Shown here: positions 8,206 to 16,387 of the stretch, piece after piece | Numbering within the stretch: position 1 is the stretch's first letter | Layout: each line of letters starts with the position of its first letter | Assembly (NCBI GenBank): GCA_963838235.1 | Contig: CAWIQJ010000006.1 | Span: forward strand, 496,001-560,000 | From: JAFECT01 sp963838235 | GTDB taxonomy: Bacteria; Pseudomonadota; Alphaproteobacteria; Caulobacterales; Caulobacteraceae | Reading direction: 5' to 3' | DNA: 64,000 nt | Notes under the pieces: generated by a model | Seen by the model: only the letters and a program-made list of their open reading frames with translations | Told to the model about the DNA's origin: nothing | Database searches by the model: none | Program-made: the position numbers and the translations under genes

Positions 8206-9231
8206 TCAGCCCTCCATCGCGCGCTTGAGCGCTTCGCCGACGCGTTTCGGCCCGGGGAAATAGTCCCACTCGAAGGCGTGGGGATAGGGCGTGTCCCAAC
8301 CGGTCACGCGCTCGATCGGCGCCTCGAGATGGTAGAAACAGGCTTCCTGCACCAGCGCCGACAGTTCGGCGCCGAAGCCCGAGGTGCGCGGCGCCTCGTG
8401 CACGATGACGCAGCGGCCGGTCTTCTTCACCGACTCCACGATGGTGTCGATATCGACAGGCACCAGGGTGCGCAGGTCGATCACCTCCGCATCGACGCCG
8501 GTGTCTTCCGCCGCGGCGACCGCGACCCAGACCATGGTGCCGTAAGAAAGAATGGTGACGTCGTTTCCTTCGCGCACCACCGACGCCTTGCCGAGCGGCA
8601 CGGTGTAGCGGCCGGCGGGCACCTCGGCCAGCGGATGGCCGGCCCAGGGTTTCACCGGGCGCTCGTACCAGCCGTCGAAGGGGCCGTTGTAGATGCGCTT
8701 GGGTTCGAAGAACATGACGGGATCGTCGTCTTCGATGGCGCTGATCAACAGGCCCTTGGCGTCATACGGGTTGGACGGGATCACCGTCTTCAGGCCCGCG
8801 ATGTGGGTGAACAGGCTCTCGGGCGACTGGCTATGGGTCTGGCCGCCGAAGATGCCGCCGCCGTAGGGTGAGCGTACGGTGATCGGCACGCTGAACTCGC
8901 CGCCCGAACGGTAGCGGATCTTCGCCGCTTCCGAGATCAGCTGGTCGTAGGCCGGATAGATGTAGTCTGCGAACTGAATCTCCAGCACCGGCCGCACACC
9001 GTACACGCCCATGCCGATCGCCACCGCGGCCAGGCCGCCTTCCGCGATCGGCGCGTCGAAGCAGCGGGTCAGGCCGTACTTCTTCTGCAGACCGTCGGTG
9101 ACGCGGAACACGCCGCCGAAATAGCCGACGTCCTCGCCGAAGGTGAGAACGTTCGGGTCCTTGTCCATCATCACGTCCAGCGCCGAGTTCAGCGCCTGGA
9201 TCATGTTCATGCTCGCATTGGGGGTCGCCAT
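8206..9231 (-). CDS. bkdA2: Branched-chain 2-oxoacid dehydrogenase E1 beta
   Basis: The 341-residue beta subunit of the thiamine diphosphate-dependent E1 contributes to decarboxylation of the branched-chain 2-oxoacids. It begins MATPNASMNMIQALNSALDV and continues with the family signature GEDVGYFGGVFRVTDGLQKKYG. The transketolase pyrimidine-binding domain (about 10-190) is followed by the C-terminal domain with DLRTLVPVDIDTIV and the EAPRTSGFGAEL segment. It starts 2 bases after the bkdA1 stop and stops 2 bases before bkdB, so translation is probably coupled. Confidence 0.94.
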   Translation of the reverse strand: MATPNASMNMIQALNSALDVMMDKDPNVLTFGEDVGYFGGVFRVTDGLQKKYGLTRCFDAPIAEGGLAAVAIGMGVYGVRPVLEIQFADYIYPAYDQLISEAAKIRYRSGGEFSVPITVRSPYGGGIFGGQTHSQSPESLFTHIAGLKTVIPSNPYDAKGLLISAIEDDDPVMFFEPKRIYNGPFDGWYERPVKPWAGHPLAEVPAGRYTVPLGKASVVREGNDVTILSYGTMVWVAVAAAEDTGVDAEVIDLRTLVPVDIDTIVESVKKTGRCVIVHEAPRTSGFGAELSALVQEACFYHLEAPIERVTGWDTPYPHAFEWDYFPGPKRVGEALKRAMEG

Positions 9232-9233
9232 GG

Positions 9234-10466
9234 TCAGACGCCGACCTCCTGACGCTGGCGACGGATGCGCCAGTCGGGTTCTTTGAACACGTCGTTGAAC
9301 ATTTCCGCGGTCGACGGCCGCGACTGGCCCAGCGTGCCGATGGCTTCGGACTCCTTCGCCGCCGCGCGGACCTGTTCCAGCGAATCCTTTTCGGCGGCTT
9401 CCTGATCTTTGTCTGACCAGTGACCGAGCGCGGTGAGGTGCTGCGCGAGACGCTTGATCGGATCGCCGAGCGGCCAATGCTCGTTCTCGTCGGCGGGGCG
9501 ATAGCGGCTCGGGTCGTCGGACGTGGAGTGCTGCCCCGCGCGGTAGGTGAACAGCTCGATCAGGGTGGCGACCAGGTTGGCGCGGGCGCGATCGGCGGCC
9601 CACTGGGTCGCTGCGTACACCGCCAGGAAGTCGTTGCCGTCCACCCGCAAGGTCGGCAGGCCGTAGCCGATGCCCTTCGAGGCGAAGGTGGTCAGGTCGC
9701 CGCCCGCTATGCCCGCGAAGCTGGAAATGGCCCACTGGTTGTTGACCAGGTTGAGGATCACCGGAGCGCGGTAGACCGCGGCGAAGGTGCAGGCGTTGTG
9801 GAAGTCGCCTTCGGCGGTCGCGCCGTCACCGATCCAGGTCGCGGCGATGCGGTCGTCGCCCTTGTAGGCCGACGCCATGGCCCAGCCGACGGCTTGCGGA
9901 ACCTGGGTCGCGAGATTGCCCGAGATGGTGAAGAAGCCGAACTCCTTCGACGAGTACATGATCGGCAGCTGGCGGCCTTTGATCGGGTCCGCCGCATTGG
10001 AATAGATCTGGTTCATCATGGTCGCGAGCGGATAGCCGCGGCTGATGAGCAGGCCCTGCTGGCGATAGCTCGGGAAGCACATGTCCTCCCGGTGCAGCAC
10101 CAGAGCCTGGGCGCAGGCGATCGCCTCTTCGCCGAGGCACTTCATGTAGAAGCTGGTCTTGCCCTGGCGCTGGGCCCGGTACATGCGATCGTCGAAGACG
10201 CGGGTCAGGATCATCGCCTTCAGACCGCGCTTCAGCGTCTCCGGGTCGAGCTTCGGATCCCACGGCCCCACCGCTAAGCCCTTGTCGTCCAGCACCCGGA
10301 TCAGGCTGAAGGCGAGGGGATGGGTGTCTCTGACCGGCGCATCGACGGCCGGACGCGGCGCTTCACCGGGCGCGGCGAGATCCTGCAGCCGGCCGAAGTC
10401 GGTCTTGTCGCCCGGACGGCATTTCGGCGCCGGCACATGCAGGCTGAGCGGAACAGTATTCTTCAT
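9234..10466 (-). CDS. bkdA1: Branched-chain 2-oxoacid dehydrogenase E1 alpha
   Basis: The 410-residue E1 alpha subunit binds thiamine diphosphate and catalyses oxidative decarboxylation of the 2-oxoacids from Val, Leu and Ile. Its length and sequence follow Pseudomonas BkdA1 closely: an N-terminal LHVPAPKCRPGDKTDFGRLQ extension, CFPSYRQQGLLISRG, the GDGATAEGDFHNACTFA..VNNQWAIS thiamine diphosphate motif, and the phosphorylation-loop-like TYRAGQHSTSDDPSRYRP. It heads the bkdA1-bkdA2-bkdB-lpdV operon, transcribed leftwards. Confidence 0.95.
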   Translation of the reverse strand: MKNTVPLSLHVPAPKCRPGDKTDFGRLQDLAAPGEAPRPAVDAPVRDTHPLAFSLIRVLDDKGLAVGPWDPKLDPETLKRGLKAMILTRVFDDRMYRAQRQGKTSFYMKCLGEEAIACAQALVLHREDMCFPSYRQQGLLISRGYPLATMMNQIYSNAADPIKGRQLPIMYSSKEFGFFTISGNLATQVPQAVGWAMASAYKGDDRIAATWIGDGATAEGDFHNACTFAAVYRAPVILNLVNNQWAISSFAGIAGGDLTTFASKGIGYGLPTLRVDGNDFLAVYAATQWAADRARANLVATLIELFTYRAGQHSTSDDPSRYRPADENEHWPLGDPIKRLAQHLTALGHWSDKDQEAAEKDSLEQVRAAAKESEAIGTLGQSRPSTAEMFNDVFKEPDWRIRRQRQEVGV

Positions 10467-10673
10467 GTCGTGCCTTGCCCGGCGGAAGTTGCGCGAAAAC
10501 CGCGCACAAGCCGGTCGGAACGAGCCATTAGCGGCTCAATCCGGGGCGCGCAACGACCCCGCCTGCGCCGCGCCGGATTCGCTGTGTGCAAAAGCGTTTG
10601 CGGCAAATCATTGAACAGGTTCGATTTCCGGTGTTAGCGGCTTGGTAACGCCTGAAAAGCATCTTGCGCAGAG

Positions 10674-10702
10674 TTGTGGTACCCAAATTCAGGCCATATT
10701 GT
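10674..10702 (+). promoter_or_regulatory. Candidate sigma-70-type promoter
   Basis: TTGTGG (10674-10679) and TATTGT (10697-10702) are separated by 17 bases and lie about 80 bases before the ATG at 10780. The match to consensus is moderate. Confidence 0.35.
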
Positions 10703-10779
10703 AGGGTCTGTTCGACGGGTGGGGTCGAATCGGAGCGCGGAGGGCGCGTTCTGAAAATCCCTTGAGTTGTGAGGACAGC

Positions 10780-11187
10780 ATGACGCGTTGGATGCCCGCG
10801 GCGGCCGCACTGGCGACCCTCGCCCTGGCGACTTCGGCTTTTGCCGGAGACGGCGCGGTGAGCCTGTCCCAGGTCAGCGGCGGCGTGCTGGTCAACCAGG
10901 GTCACGGCTTCCGTCCGGCGACCTCGGGGATGACGCTGCATCCGGGCGATCGCGTTCTGGTCACCCTGAACGGCGCGGCCGGCCTCAACTGGTCCGGCGG
11001 CTGCGGCGTGGCGCTCGGCGGCGGCTCGATGGCGACCATCTCCGCGGTGACGCCGTGCTCGGCAGGGGCCCGCAACGCGGGCATCGTCAGCGCCAATTCG
11101 GTCGCCAAGCCCGGCTTCACCATTCCCATCAATCCGATCGGCGTCCTGCGCGGTCTGGGCGGCGGCGGACAGTCGTCGAGCCCCTGA
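10780..11187 (+). CDS. Small secreted protein with FecR-like fold, paralogue 1
   Basis: The 135-residue product starts at ATG 10780 (MTRWMPAAAALATLALATSAFAG) with a clear signal peptide. The mature part has the pattern VSGGVLVNQGHGFRPA..L.PGDRVLV..NGAAGLNWSGGCGVALGGGSMATI, which resembles a FecR-type beta domain: a GD turn followed by strands ending in a G-C-G-V pair. Two cysteines probably form a disulfide. The C-terminus is short and Gly/Ser-rich. It is followed by a terminator and a paralogue at 11385. Its place just before the wza-wzc block suggests a periplasmic role in envelope or polysaccharide biology, but the function is unknown. Confidence 0.8.
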   Translation: MTRWMPAAAALATLALATSAFAGDGAVSLSQVSGGVLVNQGHGFRPATSGMTLHPGDRVLVTLNGAAGLNWSGGCGVALGGGSMATISAVTPCSAGARNAGIVSANSVAKPGFTIPINPIGVLRGLGGGGQSSSP

Positions 11188-11217
11188 TCCAACGCGGCAA
11201 TCGCAGATTGCATCGGA

Positions 11218-11239
11218 AGCCCGCGCAAGCGGGCTTTTT
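11218..11239 (+). terminator. Rho-independent terminator
   Basis: AGCCCGC (11218-11224) pairs with GCGGGCT (11229-11235) around a GCAA tetraloop, followed by a run of T to 11239. Confidence 0.9.
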
Positions 11240-11384
11240 GTTTGGACGCGGCGGCCCTTATCTGATCGAAATTCTTTCAATGAAGCTGGAACCGCCCTTT
11301 CAGGCCTGCGGTTGAGGCCATGACCTGGAGCGCGAATTTTTCGCGCGATCGGGGCAGCAGGTATTCAACCTCAGGGTTTCTAAG

Positions 11385-11849
11385 ATGCGGATTCGAGCTT
11401 CGGCGGCGGCGGCCGCGTTTGCGCTCCTGGCCGGCTACGGGATCGCCCACGCGGACGGGACGTCCCAGGCCAGCATCACCGCCGTCAACGGGACGGTGCT
11501 GGTCAACCAGGGCCAGGGCTTCCGGCCCGCCGCGCCCGGGCTGCTTCTGCACGCCGGCGACCGGGTGATCATCAGCGCCCAGGGCGGCGCGCGCCTGATG
11601 TACGCCGGCGGCTGCGGGGTGAACCTGGCGCCCGGCTCGATGGCGACCATCGGCGCCCTGGCGCCCTGCAAGGTGGGCCTGCGCCGGGCCGGCGTCGTCT
11701 CAGGCCAGTCGGACGATTCCGCCCTGCCGCCGGCGCCGGCCGCCACGCCGTTCGGCCTGTCGCCAGGCGTCCTGGCGCTCCTGACCGTGGGGGTCTTCAC
11801 GGTCGGCTCCGCGGGGCTCTCGGGCGCCTTTGAGTCGACCAGCCCGTAA
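11385..11849 (+). CDS. Small secreted protein with FecR-like fold, paralogue 2
   Basis: The 154-residue product is a tandem paralogue of the gene at 10780. It has a signal peptide (MRIRASAAAAAFALLAGYGIAHA), then VNGTVLVNQGQGFRPA, LLHAGDRVIIS and YAGGCGVNLAPGSMATIGALAPC, aligning position for position with paralogue 1. Unlike paralogue 1 it ends with a hydrophobic segment (GVLALLTVGVFTVGSAGLSGAF, about 125-146) that could anchor it in the inner membrane. One free copy and one anchored copy would be consistent with a partner pair. The function is unknown. Confidence 0.8.
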   Translation: MRIRASAAAAAFALLAGYGIAHADGTSQASITAVNGTVLVNQGQGFRPAAPGLLLHAGDRVIISAQGGARLMYAGGCGVNLAPGSMATIGALAPCKVGLRRAGVVSGQSDDSALPPAPAATPFGLSPGVLALLTVGVFTVGSAGLSGAFESTSP

Positions 11850-11890
11850 GACCGGCGCTTGGTCGGGGCCTTTCAGCTTCATGATCTCGC

Positions 11891-11917
11891 CGCCGGAGCT
11901 TGCTATAATCTCCGGCG
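11891..11917 (+). promoter_or_regulatory. Extended -10 promoter inside an 8-bp palindrome, upstream of wza
   Basis: TGCTATAAT (11901-11909) is a perfect extended -10 element. It lies exactly in the 11-base spacer of the inverted repeat CGCCGGAG (11891-11898) / CTCCGGCG (11910-11917). No good -35 is seen, as is common for extended -10 promoters. The palindrome could be an operator covering the promoter. It lies about 105 bases before the wza start. Confidence 0.55.
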
Positions 11918-12014
11918 GATTGTGCTTCTGCACTCGCGCGCGGCCGCCTTGGTCGCGTATTTAGCGGGTGCGGACGACTCGACCACGATCCCGCGGAAAG
12001 GCGTGATGTAGCCG

Positions 12015-12698
12015 ATGGCTCGGTTTCTGGTTCTGCTCCTGGCATTGGCGACCCTGGCGGCGTGGCCGGCGGGCGCGCGCGCGGATCAGAAGCTTGAGCA
12101 TTCCCTGCCGCCGCCGGACTTGAACGGCATGGCGGTGGCGCAACAGGCCTACCGCATCGGCCCGCTCGACAAGCTCGATATCAGCGTTTTCCAGGTGCCC
12201 GAGCTGACCGGCAGCGTCGAGGTCGACGCCGCGGGTGAAATTGCGCTGCCGCTGATCGGCACGGTGGCCGCCGGCGGCAAGACCACCAGCGAACTCTCCC
12301 AACTGATCGCCCAGAAACTCGCCGCCAAATATCTGCAGGACCCGCAGGTGACGGTGGTGGTGAAAGAGGCGCTCAGCCAGAAGATCACCGTCGAGGGCGC
12401 CGTGCAGCAGCCCGGCGTCTATCCGATCGAAGGCCGCACCACCCTGATGCAGGCCATCGCCATGGCCCGCGGCGCCGATCCGCAGCGCGCGAACGAGCGA
12501 AAGGTCGTGGTGTTCCGCACCGTGAATGGCCAGCGCATGGCGGCGGGCTTCAGCCTCGTCGATATCCGCACCGGCAAGAGCGACGATCCGCAGGTCTACG
12601 GCAACGACATCATCGTCATGGACGCGTCCAACGCGCGCGGCGTGTTCCACGACCTCATTTCCTCGATGCCGCTCCTGGCGATCTTCCACCCGTTCTGA
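12015..12698 (+). CDS. Polysaccharide export protein, Wza/BexD-type
   Basis: The 227-residue protein has a signal peptide ending near ARA-DQ (about residue 24), a polysaccharide export domain (about 45-125, YRIGPLDKLDISVFQVPELTG) and one SLBB domain (about 127-180, KITVEGAVQQPGVYPIEG). It is shorter than E. coli Wza, lacks a lipobox, and ends with a hydrophobic FHDLISSMPLLAIFHPF tail. Proteins of this class form the periplasmic/outer membrane conduit for exopolysaccharide. It is the first gene of the plus-strand polysaccharide block, 53 bases before the Wzc-like kinase. Confidence 0.88.
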   Translation: MARFLVLLLALATLAAWPAGARADQKLEHSLPPPDLNGMAVAQQAYRIGPLDKLDISVFQVPELTGSVEVDAAGEIALPLIGTVAAGGKTTSELSQLIAQKLAAKYLQDPQVTVVVKEALSQKITVEGAVQQPGVYPIEGRTTLMQAIAMARGADPQRANERKVVVFRTVNGQRMAAGFSLVDIRTGKSDDPQVYGNDIIVMDASNARGVFHDLISSMPLLAIFHPF

Positions 12699-12751
12699 TG
12701 CGGGCGGGGCGCGGGACGGAAAAAACATAGACGGTTCGGACGACCCCAGGC

Positions 12752-15064
12752 ATGCGAAACGAAGACGACCACGCGACCGATCCGATCCAGCTGCCGGCGC
12801 CCCCGCGCCGTCCTTTGCAGCTCAACCGTCTGAACGAGCGTCAGCTGATGGTCGACCTGCGGGGCGAAGAGTCCTCGGGCGAGGGCGGCGCGGCGACCTT
12901 CCTCGACTATTGGCACATCCTGGTGAAGTGGCGCTGGGTGATCGGCGCCATGCTGGTGGCCGCGGTCGCGCTGTCGATCGCCATCACGCTCCTGATGACG
13001 CCGATGTACCGCGCCATCGGCGTCCTGCAGATCGACATGGAGGCGCCCAAGGTCGTCAACGTCGACGCCGCGCAGCAACAAGCGGGTCAGGAACAGAACT
13101 CCGAGCAGTTCTACCAGACCCAGTACGGCCTGTTGAAGAGCCGCTCGCTCGCCGAGCGCGTGGTCAACAAGCTGAACCTCGCGTCGAACCGCTCCTACCT
13201 GATCTCCGGCTCGCCGGTGCTGGGTTTCCTGCACGTGAGCTCCCAGATCGTCAACCCGATGGACCGGTCGTTCGACTGGCGTCACCGCATGGCGGTGAAG
13301 AAGTTCATGGAGCACCTGAAGGTCACGCCGGTGCGCGGCTCGCGTCTGGTCAGGATCAGCTACGACAGCGTCGATCCGGTGCTCGCTGCAACGATCGTCA
13401 ATGCGACCATGGATGGGTTCATCGAGTCGAATCTCGACCGCCGCTTCCAGGCGTCGGCCTATGCGCGCCAGTTCCTCGAAGACCATCTGGCCGAACAGAA
13501 ACAGAAACTCGAGGATTCGGAACGCGCGCTCGTCGCTTATGCAACCGCCCAGCACATCGTGAACGTCGGCGCCTCCGGCTCATCGGCCGACGGAAAGTCC
13601 GGCGGCGACGGGGAATCCTTGACCGGCGCAAGCCTTACGGCGCTGAATGAATCCCTTGCCCAGGCCAAGGGTCAGCGCATCCTGGCGGAACAGCGGTGGA
13701 AGACGGCGAATTCCGCGTCGGTGATGGCGCTGCCGGACGTGCTCGGCAATCCGGCGGTGCAGTCGCTGCAGGCCCGCAAGGCCCAGCTCGAGAGCGACTA
13801 CCAGGACAAGCTGAGAATTTACAAGCCGGACTTCCCGGCGATGCAGCAGATCAAGGCCCAGATCGACGAGACCGACAAACAGATCGACGCCCAGGTCGCC
13901 AACATCAAGGAGTCGCTGCATGAGCAGTACGAAGTCGCCCAGCGCCAGGAATCCTCGCTCGGCGGCCAGGTGGCGGGTCTGACCTCGTCGGTGCTCGACC
14001 TGCGCAACCGCTCGATCGAATACAACACGCTGCAGCGGGAGGTGGACACCAACCAGCAGCTCTATGACGGCCTGTTGCAGCAGTTCAAAGCGATCAGCGT
14101 CGCCGGCAACGTCGGCTCGAACAATATTTCCAAGATCGACTCCGCGATTGTGCCGAACAGGCCCGACCAGCCGCGGCCGCTGCTGAACGTGCTGGCCGCG
14201 ATCGCCGCCGGTCTCGTGTTCGGCGTGCTGCTCGCCTTTGGCCTCGAATATCTCGACGATTCCATCAAGGTGCCCGAGGATGTGGAGTCGAAGCTCGGCA
14301 TTCCGTTGCTGGGGTCGATCCCGGTGCTCGAGAAGGGCGTGGGCGCCAAGGAAGCGCTGGCGGACGGACGTTCGGCCCTGTCGGAAGCCTACTATTCCGT
14401 TCGTACCGCCCTGCAATTCTCAACCGATACAGGCGTGCCCAAGAGCTTCCTGGTCACCAGCGCGCGGCCGTCGGAGGGCAAGTCCACCACCGCGCTCGCG
14501 CTGGCGCAGAACTTCGCGCGGCTCGGCATGCGCGTGCTGCTGATCGACGGCGACCTGCGCAATCCGTCGCTGCACCACTACGTGAGCTGCGACAACACCG
14601 CGGGGCTGTCGAACTATCTCATCGGCGCCTCCAGCCTGTTCGACGTGGTGCAGGCGACCGACCGCCAGAACCTGTTCCTGTTGCCGTGCGGGCCGTTGCC
14701 GCCGAATCCGGCCGAGCTGCTGGCCAGCGGCAAGGTGCGCGGCCTGCTGGCCAAGGCCGACGATCAGTTCGATCTCGTGATCATCGACGGTCCGCCGATC
14801 ATGGGTCTCGCCGATGCGCCGCTGTTGGCGAGCGTGACCACCGGCACGGTGCTGGTGGTCGAGGCCGGCACAACGCGCCGCGGCCTCGCGCGCGCAGCGA
14901 TCCGGCGCCTGCTTACCGGTCAGGCGCATCTGCTGGGCGCGGTGCTCAACAAGTTCAGCCTGCGCAAGGCGGGTTACGGGTACGCCTACGGCTACGGCTA
15001 TTCCTACGCCTACAGCTACGGTTACGGCGCCAACGAGCCGCGTATCGAGGCGAAGCGCAAATGA
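12752..15064 (+). CDS. Polysaccharide co-polymerase / BY-type tyrosine kinase (Wzc/ExoP-like)
   Basis: The 770-residue inner membrane protein sets chain length and couples to export. A Wzz domain follows the first transmembrane segment (about residues 66-86), a long periplasmic coiled coil spans about 200-470 and a second membrane segment lies near 482-500. The cytoplasmic ATPase/kinase domain has Walker A SEGKSTTALALAQ (near 572-584), the A' motif LLIDGDLRNPSLH and Walker B DLVIIDGPP. The C-terminus is a tyrosine cluster (GYGYAYGYGYSYAYSYGYG, nine Tyr near 741-759), the expected autophosphorylation tail. Its stop overlaps the next gene's start as ATGA. Confidence 0.92.
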   Translation: MRNEDDHATDPIQLPAPPRRPLQLNRLNERQLMVDLRGEESSGEGGAATFLDYWHILVKWRWVIGAMLVAAVALSIAITLLMTPMYRAIGVLQIDMEAPKVVNVDAAQQQAGQEQNSEQFYQTQYGLLKSRSLAERVVNKLNLASNRSYLISGSPVLGFLHVSSQIVNPMDRSFDWRHRMAVKKFMEHLKVTPVRGSRLVRISYDSVDPVLAATIVNATMDGFIESNLDRRFQASAYARQFLEDHLAEQKQKLEDSERALVAYATAQHIVNVGASGSSADGKSGGDGESLTGASLTALNESLAQAKGQRILAEQRWKTANSASVMALPDVLGNPAVQSLQARKAQLESDYQDKLRIYKPDFPAMQQIKAQIDETDKQIDAQVANIKESLHEQYEVAQRQESSLGGQVAGLTSSVLDLRNRSIEYNTLQREVDTNQQLYDGLLQQFKAISVAGNVGSNNISKIDSAIVPNRPDQPRPLLNVLAAIAAGLVFGVLLAFGLEYLDDSIKVPEDVESKLGIPLLGSIPVLEKGVGAKEALADGRSALSEAYYSVRTALQFSTDTGVPKSFLVTSARPSEGKSTTALALAQNFARLGMRVLLIDGDLRNPSLHHYVSCDNTAGLSNYLIGASSLFDVVQATDRQNLFLLPCGPLPPNPAELLASGKVRGLLAKADDQFDLVIIDGPPIMGLADAPLLASVTTGTVLVVEAGTTRRGLARAAIRRLLTGQAHLLGAVLNKFSLRKAGYGYAYGYGYSYAYSYGYGANEPRIEAKRK

Positions 15065-16365
15065 CCACGGCGCCGGTGGGCGGCCGTCTCGAGGCGGCGG
15101 CGGCGCAGTCCGGGGACATCAGACCTCGCATCGGCGCCCGCCCGCTGTGGCTGAAGGCGACCGTGCTGGTGCTGGCCTGCGCGGCGTCGCTCTATCTCGG
15201 CGGCCAGATCGTCTCCATCGCCGTCGCCAAGGACCAGGCCGCGACCGACCCAGGCCAGGCGTTGCGTTGGCGGCCGTACGACAGCGCCGCCCTTGAAGGC
15301 GCCGGCGAGCGCCTGCTTTCGGCGGCGCAGACGACGTCCGACACGGCGCGCGTGCGCGACCTTGCCGCCCGTGCGCTCGATCGCTCGCCCCTGGAAGTGG
15401 GCGCGGTGCGTCTGCTCGCGCTCGCGGCCGACCGCACGAATGAGGGCGATCGCGCCCTACAGCTGATGACCATCGCCGGTCGCCGCTCCGAACGCGACGG
15501 GCCCGCCCAGGCATGGCTGTTCGACTACTGGTTCAAACATCACGACTGGCCGCGCGCGTTCAAGCACGCCGACCTTCTGCTGCGCACGCATCCGCAGGTG
15601 ACCAAACAACTCGATCCGACGCTCGAAGCCGCCGCGGTCGCCGACCCCGCCGCGCGGCGCGAACTGACCCGCAGGCTCGAAGACGCGCCGTTCTGGCGCG
15701 AGGTATTCCTCTCCGACCTGGCGCAATCCGGCGCCGATCCCGCGCCGCTGCTCGCCATCCTCACCGACCTGAACCGCGCAAACGCGAAACTGTCGAACGA
15801 GGAGCTCGAGGCGGTGCTGGTTCCTCTGGTGAACCGTCATCTCTACGACGAGGCCTATCTGACCTGGACCCAGTCGCTCCCGCCCAAGGCCTTGACCACG
15901 CTCGGCAACGTCTACGATCCGGACTTCGACGGCCTGCCCGGCGCGCCGCCCTTCAACTGGGCTCTGCATCAGCCGAACGGCGGCGCGGTGGAGATCGCGC
16001 GCGCGCCCGCGGGGGATCGTGGACACGCGCTTGCGGTGCATCTCTACGATGCGCCGACCCAGGCTTTGGCGGTGCAACTGATCAATCTGCCGCCCGGGCG
16101 TTATGTTCTCACCGGCCAGAGCCTCAGCGACGCGGGCGGCCTCACCGGCCTCGACTGGACCGTGCGCTGCGACGGCGGCGCGGTGATCGCGCGCCTGTCG
16201 CCGGCCGGCCCCGCGGGCCGCTGGACGCCGGGCGCCGTGACCTTCGAAACGCCGCGGACCGGCTGTCCCGCCCAGTGGCTCGAACTGGTCGCCGAACCGG
16301 GCGCGACCTTCCAGGGCGCGGGCGTCTGGTGGGACAGGCTCGCCATCAACCGCGTCACCTCATGA
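15061..16365 (+). CDS. Membrane-anchored protein of polysaccharide locus, unknown function
   Basis: The 434-residue product starts at ATG 15061, overlapping the kinase stop by 4 bases, so translation is coupled. It has a short cytoplasmic N-terminus, one transmembrane segment (about 34-54), an alpha-helical TPR-like middle (about 80-270; ALEGAGERLLSAAQ, ARALDRSPLEVGAVRLLALA) and a C-terminal beta-rich domain (about 290-434) resembling a carbohydrate-binding jelly roll. The position next to Wzc and the polymerase suggests a periplasmic scaffold in polymer assembly. I do not recognise a named family. Confidence 0.75.
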   Translation: MTTAPVGGRLEAAAAQSGDIRPRIGARPLWLKATVLVLACAASLYLGGQIVSIAVAKDQAATDPGQALRWRPYDSAALEGAGERLLSAAQTTSDTARVRDLAARALDRSPLEVGAVRLLALAADRTNEGDRALQLMTIAGRRSERDGPAQAWLFDYWFKHHDWPRAFKHADLLLRTHPQVTKQLDPTLEAAAVADPAARRELTRRLEDAPFWREVFLSDLAQSGADPAPLLAILTDLNRANAKLSNEELEAVLVPLVNRHLYDEAYLTWTQSLPPKALTTLGNVYDPDFDGLPGAPPFNWALHQPNGGAVEIARAPAGDRGHALAVHLYDAPTQALAVQLINLPPGRYVLTGQSLSDAGGLTGLDWTVRCDGGAVIARLSPAGPAGRWTPGAVTFETPRTGCPAQWLELVAEPGATFQGAGVWWDRLAINRVTS

Positions 16366-16387
16366 TCCGCATAATCGCCGGCGCCGT

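Noticed and set aside
6458..8263. Plus-strand ORF of 601 codons opposite lpdV and bkdB
   Set aside because: Antisense shadow across two well-conserved genes; no domain and no start signal.
12526..13650. Plus-strand ORF of 374 codons overlapping wza and the Wzc-like kinase
   Set aside because: Out of frame with both genes and rich in Arg/Pro/Gly; a typical high-GC artefact.
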